From Planctomycetaceae bacterium (GTDB lineage: Bacteria; Planctomycetota; Planctomycetia; Pirellulales; Thermoguttaceae), in the NCBI GenBank assembly GCA_003509805.1, contig DOMV01000273.1, positions 169-5,938 of the forward strand: a DNA stretch of 5,770 bases. The letters run 5' to 3'. The notes under the pieces were generated by a model. That model was not told the DNA's origin, did no database searches, and saw nothing but the letters and a program-made list of their open reading frames with translations. Positions 1 to 5,723 of this stretch are shown one piece after another; the stretch's first letter is position 1, and the number at the start of each line of letters is the position of its first letter. Position numbers and translations under genes: made by a program.

Positions 1-2864
1 TCGAAAATCATGCCCAAAATTTCCGCAAACGTCGCACACGCCGCGATTTGCCCGGCGTCGGAGCAGAGGATGAACACCCCGGCGTGTCGGTGCACAACGC
101 GGATGATCGAGGAAATGTTCGTCGCATAGGGCGAAGTGAAACCGGTCGCGAGATTTTCGGACGAAATCAGCGTGCCGTTTTTCCCGGCGACGAGGTACAA
201 ACCGTCGTAATAATATCCGGCGTAAAAATCTTCCGTGCGTCCGCTCTTGCGCTGCGTCCACGTTTTCCCGCCGTCGGCCGTACTGATAATCGTTCCACCG
301 AGGCCCACGGCCACGACTTCATTCTCCGCCGCAAACGCGTGAAGCAGGGTCGGCGTTCCCTCGGGCGTGGTTTCGAGCTCCCAGCCGTCCGCGTCCGGCG
401 AGGTAATCGCTTTCCCGTCCACGCCGACCCCGACATATTTTCCGTTGTGAAAAACAATCGAGCGAATCCCCTCCGCGTCGAGCGGCGTCGAGGATTGCGA
501 AACGAAAACCAACTCCTCGCCGCTCCACGTCGAACGGGAGATGGTGCCGTTCGAACACCAAATGAGAAACCGGCCCCCGCCGTACATGATTCCCTCGATA
601 TCCGCGTCGGGAAACTCGAACGGTTCCGACCAAAACTCACCATCCCGGCTCAAGGCGTACCGATTCGTCGTATCGACCGCAATGAACAGATCGGCGCCTT
701 CATAGTCGCAACCACACGCGACGGCGATGCACGGGCGATCATCGAACGGTTGATTTTCGGCACGCTTGAGCCGTTTGATATGGGAACCGTAGGCGATGCG
801 CCCTTTTTCCCCGACGACGACAATCGCCCGCGTGTTCGACGCCGCCGCGTAAATGATCGCATCGGAAACGATGTCCTGAAACATCGGGTTCGGCTGAATA
901 TACCAACGGGAAATGTTCTGCGCGTTGAGCGTCGAATACAGACCGGCCCAGTCCCAGCCGTGCCGCATGAATTGGAGCGGAATCAGACCATCGCCGTCGA
1001 GCGGCGTCACACCGCCGGGCACACCGACTTGCGCAAGCAGCACCATTCCCGCCCAAGTATGCTCGTGGTCGTAGCGTGCGGCCATGTTCGACGTGCCTGC
1101 CGTGCCGAGCTCGGAAAGCGGCCGGGAATTGATTTCGTGCCCGATAGCCAAATTCGACGGATGTTGATGATCGATCGGCGCCGCATCCGGCGAAACACCG
1201 ACCGTGCCGACATACCAAATCGCATTTTCGTTTGAATCCGTCGCAAGCGATTGCGGCAACGCCTCGACGGTGCCGAGATCGGGTTTATGCGCGAGCGCCG
1301 CTTCGATCATCGGCAGAAACTTCGCGAATTCCGCCTCGATCTGCGCGAACCACGTTTTATTCTCATCGACGTATTCGAGGAACTCGCCCCGGTCGAAGTT
1401 GGTAAACCGCTTCGAAATGGAATCCGAAACGGAAAGCACACCGTTGTCGTTGCCGACGACGATGGACATATTCCCGTACGCAATCGCGCGGATCACGCTC
1501 TGCTCCATCTGGTACGGAAACCAGAGCTTCCAATGTTCGCCGTCCGAACTCGTCGCAATGCGTCCGTAATAATCTGCCGCGACGAACAGCCCGCCGCCGA
1601 ACGTCATGGAGTAAATCGCCGTTTCAGTACCGAACGGACGCTCTTCAATGAGCTTCCAGTTGACCACGTCCGGATCGGTGGTCATCGCGATTTTGCCGTT
1701 TTGTCCGGCCGCGACGATGCGTCCGTTCCCGAACGCCATCGCCTGGACGGAGGAGGACTCGAACGGCGTCATGTTCTGAATCGTCCAGTTGGCCCCGTCT
1801 TTCGAGCGGATGATCTTGCCGAGTTCGCCCCCGGCCACGAAATGCCCGAGCCCGAAGCAACAACAGAGCAGCCCCTCCAGTTCCGCCGCCGAATTGTTCT
1901 GTATCTGCCAATCGATTCCGGTACGATTGCCGTTCGCGTCGGTGATCCACGGGTTTTGATACTGCGAAAACGTCGCCCGGAGAATCGTTCCCCGACGACC
2001 GAAAATGATGAATGTTTGGTTTCCGTAACACGCGCACCGGAATGCCGCCTCGGTCGTGCCGTGACTCATCGCGTTCATCCAGTTCCGTCCGTCCCACGAG
2101 AACGAGAACTGGTTCGACGAATCGATGGTCATGTACATGCCCCTGTTCGTTTCGTCGGCACCGTAGCAGATGGAATAGATGTCGGCCTCACCAAAGGGCT
2201 TGTTGTCGGCGGGCCACCAGATATTTCCCCGGTAACTCCACGTAATGGTTCCCTTGTTGCCGACAAACACGAACCGATTGCCGTACACACCGGCCCGAAC
2301 GGCGTTGTAGGCCCCCGGCGGATGGTTGAACGGCGTGTTCGGATCAGCCTCCCAGTTCATCGCGATCAGTTCGACCATCGCCTTGAACAGGGAATCGGCG
2401 GTGATTTCGACGTTCCCGGTCCCGCCACCGCCCCCGAGCGCGGCGGTGATCCACTGGGCCACACCGTCCAACATGCCGAGAATTTGCCCCTCAAGCCCGC
2501 CCGCCGGCAGGTGTTTTGCCATATCGCTCGGATGCGATGACCAAATCAGATTATTGTTGGCATCGACCCCGAGCAGCTTGCCGCCATGCCCGGTCGCATC
2601 CGGAACGTGCTGTGGATTCTCGAGCGCAAGGTGATTGAGGAGTGTCGTGTTGACCTTGCCGTACTCGGTTTCGAGCGTGCTGATCCGGGTGGAAAGGTTG
2701 GTTTGCCCAGTGGAGGCCGCCTCGCTTTTCGCAACGGCGGTCGCGACGAGCCCGTGCAAGGTGTCGAACCGCGCCCCGACTTCGTACTGCGATTCGCCCG
2801 CGCCGACGTACAGTTTTCCATAAACACCGAAATCGGTATCAATATAGCTGACCGGTGTGATCAT
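1..2864 (-). CDS. Giant tail fibre / receptor-binding protein with two YCF48/BNR-like beta-propellers (3' end outside window)
   Basis: The frame is open from ATG 2864-2862 to the window edge: 954 codons, no stop, C-terminus missing. The start has a good RBS (AGGAG at 2873-2877, 8-base gap) and overlaps the previous stop as ATGA. Layout: residues 1-150 are a virion-proximal part with a probable coiled coil (about 40-80) and a Gly5 hinge at 144-148. Residues 185-487 hold seven blades. Residues 488-667 are a linker with a helix (492-528) and the fibre-type motifs APIDHQHP (562-569) and ARYDHEH (596-602). From 668 about seven more blades follow. Blades share a hydrophobic strand, a G-rich turn, 'VGxxGxI' and an Asp-box such as TADGGKTW (862-869), SKDGANW (354-360) or SSDGEHW (439-445). 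YCF48/BNR propellers in phage tails are associated with receptor or glycan contact, so I infer a receptor-binding fibre. A structural, non-binding spike role is possible. Confidence 0.87.
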   Translation of the reverse strand, partial: MITPVSYIDTDFGVYGKLYVGAGESQYEVGARFDTLHGLVATAVAKSEAASTGQTNLSTRISTLETEYGKVNTTLLNHLALENPQHVPDATGHGGKLLGVDANNNLIWSSHPSDMAKHLPAGGLEGQILGMLDGVAQWITAALGGGGGTGNVEITADSLFKAMVELIAMNWEADPNTPFNHPPGAYNAVRAGVYGNRFVFVGNKGTITWSYRGNIWWPADNKPFGEADIYSICYGADETNRGMYMTIDSSNQFSFSWDGRNWMNAMSHGTTEAAFRCACYGNQTFIIFGRRGTILRATFSQYQNPWITDANGNRTGIDWQIQNNSAAELEGLLCCCFGLGHFVAGGELGKIIRSKDGANWTIQNMTPFESSSVQAMAFGNGRIVAAGQNGKIAMTTDPDVVNWKLIEERPFGTETAIYSMTFGGGLFVAADYYGRIATSSDGEHWKLWFPYQMEQSVIRAIAYGNMSIVVGNDNGVLSVSDSISKRFTNFDRGEFLEYVDENKTWFAQIEAEFAKFLPMIEAALAHKPDLGTVEALPQSLATDSNENAIWYVGTVGVSPDAAPIDHQHPSNLAIGHEINSRPLSELGTAGTSNMAARYDHEHTWAGMVLLAQVGVPGGVTPLDGDGLIPLQFMRHGWDWAGLYSTLNAQNISRWYIQPNPMFQDIVSDAIIYAAASNTRAIVVVGEKGRIAYGSHIKRLKRAENQPFDDRPCIAVACGCDYEGADLFIAVDTTNRYALSRDGEFWSEPFEFPDADIEGIMYGGGRFLIWCSNGTISRSTWSGEELVFVSQSSTPLDAEGIRSIVFHNGKYVGVGVDGKAITSPDADGWELETTPEGTPTLLHAFAAENEVVAVGLGGTIISTADGGKTWTQRKSGRTEDFYAGYYYDGLYLVAGKNGTLISSENLATGFTSPYATNISSIIRVVHRHAGVFILCSDAGQIAACATFAEILGMIF
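3..863 (-). repeat. Beta-propeller 2 of the fibre: about seven repeats, last one cut by window edge
   Basis: Units begin near fibre residues 669, 712, 756, 800, 840, 880 and 919. Examples are IRSIVFHNGKYVGVGVDGKA (800-819) and VVAVGLGGTIISTADGGKTW (850-869), the latter with a near-perfect Asp-box. The seventh unit ends close to the window edge, so the domain may be complete or may continue. It has the same fold type as propeller 1, separated from it by a 180-residue linker. Confidence 0.68.
1404..2312 (-). repeat. Beta-propeller 1 of the fibre: seven degenerate protein repeats
   Basis: Seven blade-like units start near fibre residues 188, 229, 274, 332, 373, 417 and 458, spaced about 41-58 residues. 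Typical units read AMAFGNGRIVAAGQNGKIAM (375-394) and IYSMTFGGGLFVAADYYGRI (417-436), followed by an Asp-box and Trp. Seven units suit one closed seven-bladed propeller. The repeats are visible only at protein level; no tandem DNA identity is evident, so they are old duplications. The blade count is by eye and could be off by one. Confidence 0.72.
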
Positions 2865-3184
2865 TCTTCAATCTCCTTTGGCGGGAACCGCCGGTCCAAG
2901 CCCGGCCAGTCGGTTTCCCACGCATTCGTGTCAAGATTCAACGCCTCGATCGTCGCCGTCAGGCCGTTCTCCGTCCGTCCGCCGATCAGGAAAACGCGAC
3001 GGATTTCTCGCGTTTCTTTGCTGAGATTCCCGTTTTCGTCGAGCACCGGTTCGGTCGTCGTCACCACCTCGGACAGGGCGGCGTTGTACCGGGGCGTCGG
3101 AATCGCCGGGAACAGATCGTTTTTCCACCCCTCGGTTTTATCGTCCAAATTCAGCGACCACGGCCGCTCGTGGAACCGGAACAC
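2861..3184 (-). CDS. Kelch-repeat phage tail protein, C-terminal part, 5' end apparently missing
   Basis: From the only conventional start in the frame (GTG 3184) this encodes 107 residues. It contains a recognisable Kelch unit: RRVFLIGG (62-69), then a loop, then ALNLDTNAWETDWPGL (81-96), which fits the GG ... Tyr/Leu ... Trp Kelch pattern. Convincing Kelch coding continues upstream of the GTG to about 3300: DGDWLVCIGGRYRDE (about 3241-3283) is another double-glycine strand followed by a charged loop. The frame is open back to a TGA at 3497-3499, but no ATG, GTG or TTG occurs between that stop and 3184. No RBS supports GTG 3184, so the true N-terminus is either lost or supplied by the overlapping tape measure frame. 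Kelch propellers usually have five to seven units; only about two remain. It ends in an ATGA overlap with the fibre gene. The role is unknown: a tail-tip or fibre-associated structural protein is inferred from position. Confidence 0.65.
   Translation of the reverse strand: MFRFHERPWSLNLDDKTEGWKNDLFPAIPTPRYNAALSEVVTTTEPVLDENGNLSKETREIRRVFLIGGRTENGLTATIEALNLDTNAWETDWPGLDRRFPPKEIEE
2873..2877 (-). promoter_or_regulatory. Ribosome binding site of the fibre gene
   Basis: AGGAG lies 8 bases before ATG 2864. It sits inside the end of the Kelch frame, whose TGA overlaps this ATG, suggesting translational coupling. It fixes the fibre start. Confidence 0.8.
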
Positions 3185-4311
3185 GGTTTTCGTAACGGTT
3201 TCCGTCGAACCGTCCGCGAGCGTGATTTCCTCCGTGACCTCGTCTCGATACCGCCCGCCGATACAGACGAGCCAGTCGCCGTCGACGCCGTTTCCGTTTG
3301 CTGCGCGGCACCGTGTGATTGGGACGCGAGGATCGCCTCCATCTTTTTCGCTCGATAAATCCCCAGTACGGCCTGCCCGGCTTTGTAGGCGCCCCCTACG
3401 GCAATGACAAGCGGAACGAGAGTACCGAATACAACAACCGCCTTGCGTGTCGTCGGGTCCATTTCGCCGATATACTTGAGAAATTCCGACAAGCCCTCAT
3501 TGATTGACCGCAAGTTGGATTCGAAGGTATCGAGAAATTCTTCGCCGACGATGGAACGCTGCTTTTCCATCGACGCAGCGAGTTTTTCCATTTGGCCACG
3601 ATAGTGCTGTTGTTCGACGTTGTAGTCGCCGACCGCGTCGGCCTGCTGCCGCATGACCTCGCTAAGCACTGCGTAGGCGTGTTCTTCCCGCTCGGAGGCG
3701 AATGTCATCCCTTCCTTGGCCAGCCGCAATTTCGCCGCACCGAGCGTCGCTTCATTGAGGAACACTCCGTAGGAACGGAGTGCCATGCTGTTACCCATCA
3801 TGGCACTTTGCATCGCATTCATCACGTCGCTCGGGTCTTTTGAGAGAAACGACCCGATATCGACGGCCATCTTTCCGAATTCGGAAGATAAATGTGCAGC
3901 AGCGACATCCGTCAATTCCATGCCTTTGAGCATCGACATGAGGTTCATCGTCAACTGCATGGCCTGCCGGGAGGTTCGACCGTAGTGGTCGCCGGTGAGC
4001 GTTTCGATCAGCTTCTCTCCTTCCGCGCGGACGTTGCGAAAAATCCACTCGAATTGCGCAATGTCTTCCCGGAGATACGACGCCTCTCGCAACCCGTCGG
4101 CAAACCAGTCGAGTGCCTTTTTCCCGCCCATGGCCGCACCCATCGCCACGGCCACCTGCTGGAAAGTACTGCCCAAATTTCCGACCTGCCCGGACAGTGC
4201 TTCCGCGCTGTGACACGTTTGGTCCATCGCCAAATCCGCTTCCCTCAACCGGTCGATACAGGAAGCGGTATTGATTTCCAGATTCAGGGTTGCAACGGAG
4301 TCGTCGGACAT
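3151..4311 (-). CDS. Phage tail tape measure protein, short and probably truncated
   Basis: The tape measure protein sets tail length and occupies the tube lumen before DNA ejection. ATG 4311 is preceded by AAGGA (4319-4323, 7-base gap) and abuts the preceding TAA, so the start is firm. The 386-residue frame is helical. It includes the typical early tape measure region FGKMAVDIGSFLSKDPSDVM (about 145-164), then a surface with SYGVFLNEATLGAAKLRL (about 180-197), long coiled-coil helices (about 200-280), and a hydrophobic segment with LVPLVIAVGGAYKAG (near 298-312). The position after the chaperone is diagnostic. The protein is short for the family in long-tailed phages. From about residue 354 it becomes an Arg/Lys-rich stretch (13 basic residues in 29) unlike anything before it, while the -1 frame there encodes Kelch protein. 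I infer that the native C-terminal part is lost or replaced; see the junction entry. Confidence 0.82.
   Translation of the reverse strand: MSDDSVATLNLEINTASCIDRLREADLAMDQTCHSAEALSGQVGNLGSTFQQVAVAMGAAMGGKKALDWFADGLREASYLREDIAQFEWIFRNVRAEGEKLIETLTGDHYGRTSRQAMQLTMNLMSMLKGMELTDVAAAHLSSEFGKMAVDIGSFLSKDPSDVMNAMQSAMMGNSMALRSYGVFLNEATLGAAKLRLAKEGMTFASEREEHAYAVLSEVMRQQADAVGDYNVEQQHYRGQMEKLAASMEKQRSIVGEEFLDTFESNLRSINEGLSEFLKYIGEMDPTTRKAVVVFGTLVPLVIAVGGAYKAGQAVLGIYRAKKMEAILASQSHGAAQQTETASTATGSSVSAGGIETRSRRKSRSRTVRRKPLRKPCSGSTSGRGR
3240..3345 (-). other. Frame-switch junction between tape measure and Kelch coding
   Basis: Across this interval the best coding frame changes by -1. The tape measure frame is rich in GCG/ACG/TCG codons and looks real to about 3275, then becomes arginine-rich. 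The -1 frame is poor before about 3300 (codons ending in A/T, Cys/Arg-rich) and becomes good Kelch protein after it. Third-base composition therefore puts the switch near 3275-3300. An A5 run at 3344-3348 is an alternative site for an indel or slip. Deletion junction, base error and programmed frameshift all fit. Confidence 0.6.
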
Positions 4312-4788
4312 TTAGGAATCCTTTTCCTTGGCGGGCGGGCGTTTTTTCTTCGGCATGTATTTGCCGAATCGCGCCATCATTTCCTCGTAGGAAATCCGGG
4401 ATGACGTTTTCGAGTTGGCGCGAAGGGCATCGACAAAGGCCTTCTCCGTGATGTTTTTCGCTTTGATGGCTTCGTTGGTGGTTTCCTCTTCCGTTTTTCG
4501 CTTGGTCCGGAGCCTGATGTAGGCCGGACAGAGCGTTGGGCGGAGCACGTCCTCGACGGATTCCGGCCCGACCTGCAATCGAACGAGCATTTGCAAAAGA
4601 TGGAGTATCGTGTCCATCGTGGACTCGTCCCGCGTCTCGCCATGCTCGTCCGATCTCCTGAGCAGGTCCCACCGAACAAACGCCTCGTGGTCGATCAGTT
4701 CGCCGATGTCGGGTTTGGGCCCGAGGGGGGACTGGCCGTAATAGTGGCACCAGCGTCGCCAGGCTCCGATGGACCAGTCCCGAGTGAG
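4312..4788 (-). CDS. Tail assembly chaperone -1 frameshift extension (T-like part of a G-T type fusion)
   Basis: This 158-codon segment is read after a -1 slip in the upstream chaperone gene, giving a predicted fusion of about 270 residues. It starts right behind the slip site with LTRDWSIGAWRRWCHYYGQS, an aromatic-rich stretch that looks real, and continues through HEAFVRWDLLRR. An internal ATG at 4617 could start a 101-residue protein, but it has only a weak purine stretch before it. Well-formed coding also extends 57 codons upstream of it, so an independent gene is less likely. The C-terminus is lysine-rich (KYMPKKKRPPAKEK). In lambda and many other phages the G-T fusion, made at low frequency, binds the tape measure and recruits tube subunits. 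The same role is inferred here from position and architecture, not from a recognised family match. The stop abuts the tape measure start. Confidence 0.72.
   Translation of the reverse strand, partial: LTRDWSIGAWRRWCHYYGQSPLGPKPDIGELIDHEAFVRWDLLRRSDEHGETRDESTMDTILHLLQMLVRLQVGPESVEDVLRPTLCPAYIRLRTKRKTEEETTNEAIKAKNITEKAFVDALRANSKTSSRISYEEMMARFGKYMPKKKRPPAKEKDS
4319..4323 (-). promoter_or_regulatory. Ribosome binding site of the tape measure gene
   Basis: AAGGA lies 7 bases before ATG 4311, with a second AAGGA at 4325-4329. Both lie inside the last codons of the chaperone extension, whose TAA is directly followed by the ATG, so translation is probably coupled. Confidence 0.75.
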
Positions 4789-5123
4789 TTTTTTTCCGCG
4801 TGCTCCAATCGCTCCTTCTGCGCCATCATTGTGTCCACCGTAATCTCTCGGATTCGGTTCGCGATTTTCATGGCCGCAGCCGGACAGTCTTGGAGTAACT
4901 TCGTCACAATTTCAGCCGTATACGGCTCCTTCCGATCCGGATGAAGCAGCCCAAATTGGAGCATATTCAGGTAAAACGACCCGCCGCTATTCTCATTGAT
5001 CCGGGCCTGATCCCATTCCAAGCCGTTCAACGGACGCAACAAAACGACCTCACCTCCGATAGGGAAGTAGTCGTAGGGCACATTCGCCTTCGTATTGATC
5101 CACTTTTCGATGTCAAAAGCCAT
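4695..5123 (-). CDS. Phage tail assembly chaperone (gpG-like)
   Basis: 142 residues. The start codon ATG 5123 is preceded by AAAGG (AGG at 5134-5136, 10-base gap, slightly long). The N-terminal half has GGEVVLLRPLNGLEWDQAR (23-41), which resembles the short strand-then-helix opening of gpG/XkdN-like chaperones. A helical part follows (about 68-108), ending at the slippery site (residues 110-112). The last 30 residues are a low-complexity Gly/Pro/Ser/Thr tail used only when no slip occurs. Such chaperones coat the tape measure before tube polymerisation and are absent from the virion. The call rests on size, position between tube and tape measure, and the frameshift signal, which together are close to diagnostic; sequence recognition alone is weaker. 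Confidence 0.76.
   Translation of the reverse strand: MAFDIEKWINTKANVPYDYFPIGGEVVLLRPLNGLEWDQARINENSGGSFYLNMLQFGLLHPDRKEPYTAEIVTKLLQDCPAAAMKIANRIREITVDTMMAQKERLEHAEKNSLGTGPSEPGDAGATITASPPSGPNPTSAN
4788..4794 (-). promoter_or_regulatory. Programmed -1 ribosomal frameshift slippery heptamer A AAA AAC
   Basis: In the chaperone frame the codons are GAA AAA AAC (residues 110-112), so the heptamer A AAA AAC is in exact zero-frame register. Sliding back one base gives AAA AAA and enters the frame ending at 4312. Shine-Dalgarno-like stretches AAGGAG (4812-4817) and GGAG (4803-4806) lie upstream, as at the dnaX -1 site. A small GGGA/TCC stem may follow. The good coding just behind the site supports real use. 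Confidence 0.78.
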
Positions 5124-5210
5124 GATTTACTTACCTTTCTTGGGGGGGGGGCCGGTCAAGCCGGCATGGTTAAAACCTGAACACGAACAGCACGGCATTG
5201 AAATGAGAAA
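5124..5210. other. Intergenic gap with G10 run and small GC hairpin
   Basis: The gap between tube and chaperone genes contains ten consecutive G on the plus strand (5142-5151) and a 5-bp stem, GCCGG / CCGGC, with a 5-base loop (5151-5165). On the transcribed strand the stem is followed by C residues, not U, so it is not a standard intrinsic terminator. It might modulate readthrough or mRNA processing between a highly expressed tube gene and a low-expressed chaperone. No promoter is evident. Confidence 0.4.
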
Positions 5211-5720
5211 CTACTCGCCGGGGGGCGTCGTCGGACGTTCCGCCGTCTGAACTTCGAGGCAGTCGCGGAGCTTCTTGCCGCCTTTACCTTGCAAGGAAAC
5301 GGTCATCGGCCCGAACGCATTGTTCTGCGACGAACTCGTGCTGCCGGGCGTCACCAGAAAACAATCATGTGCGATAATCACGACGATTTCATCGAGCGAT
5401 GCATTGTCGTACGTGATAATGACATCGAACTGGGTTCCGGCGTGATCGACGAGCCGCGATTGCAGTAGCGGGTCGTGAACGACTTGGAAATCCATCTGCG
5501 TCAAGCCGCCGAGTTTGCCGACGATTTTCTTCGCGACCTCCTGCGACGGACTGTCCGTGCTGATCGTGATGATTTCCGCCGCCTCAATGCCCGGCAACGT
5601 CTTGTTGGTCGTTTCCAGCGGAATCTCGGCCATGTCGAGAGCCGTGTTCTTCAATCGTGTCGGCTTGAGCGTCACCTGCGCGTCGTAGAGAACTTCGATG
5701 GGGGCTTTGTCCAAAGTCAT
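5211..5720 (-). CDS. Putative phage tail tube (major tail) protein
   Basis: 169 residues from ATG 5720, with AGGA at 5728-5731 (7-base gap). The protein is beta-rich with few helices: VLYDAQVTLKPTRLKN (10-25), then an acidic/Thr-rich strand region, TISTDSPSQEVAKKIVGKLG (51-70), which resembles the loop-helix segment of tail tube folds, and DFQVVHDPLL (77-86) followed by alternating hydrophobic strands (FDVIITYDNASLDEIVVIIA, 98-117). Polymerised tube subunits form the hollow tail channel around the tape measure. The size is usual for tube proteins, and the place immediately before the chaperone and tape measure is the strongest argument. It cannot be told from this window whether the tail is contractile or flexible, because the upstream gene (sheath or terminator) is not included. 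An alternative is another tail-module beta-sandwich protein. Confidence 0.62.
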   Translation of the reverse strand: MTLDKAPIEVLYDAQVTLKPTRLKNTALDMAEIPLETTNKTLPGIEAAEIITISTDSPSQEVAKKIVGKLGGLTQMDFQVVHDPLLQSRLVDHAGTQFDVIITYDNASLDEIVVIIAHDCFLVTPGSTSSSQNNAFGPMTVSLQGKGGKKLRDCLEVQTAERPTTPPGE

Positions 5721-5723
5721 AAC

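Noticed and set aside
48..1235. 395-codon open frame on the plus strand
   Set aside because: It lies in the codon-aligned antisense register of the fibre gene, is Arg-rich with no recognisable domain, and ends exactly at a TCA codon of the fibre. The minus strand shows clear propeller repeats.
1645..2097. 150-codon minus-strand frame, and similar ones at 167-643, 739-1218 and 2546-2842
   Set aside because: They are other-frame readings inside the fibre gene, rich in Arg and low-complexity, without motifs.
1251..2540. 429-codon open frame on the plus strand
   Set aside because: Same antisense register as above; Arg/Pro/Val-rich, no RBS or motif; explained by the lack of TTA/CTA/TCA codons opposite.
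1..2864. Diversity-generating retroelement target, CRISPR array or tRNA in the fibre region
   Set aside because: No reverse transcriptase, template repeat, direct-repeat/spacer pattern or cloverleaf was seen. The fibre C-terminus, where a variable region would lie, is outside the window, so this cannot be excluded beyond it.
4312..4617. Independent 101-residue gene starting at ATG 4617
   Set aside because: Good coding in the same frame continues upstream to the slippery heptamer at 4788-4794, and the ATG lacks a convincing RBS. Better explained as part of the frameshift extension.
3791..4750. 319-codon minus-strand frame overlapping chaperone extension and tape measure
   Set aside because: Arg/Gly/His-rich composition typical of an off-frame reading; it overlaps two better supported genes and has no RBS or domain.
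5151..5165. Intrinsic terminator after the tube gene
   Set aside because: The stem is only 5 bp and is followed by C residues on the transcribed strand, not a U tract.
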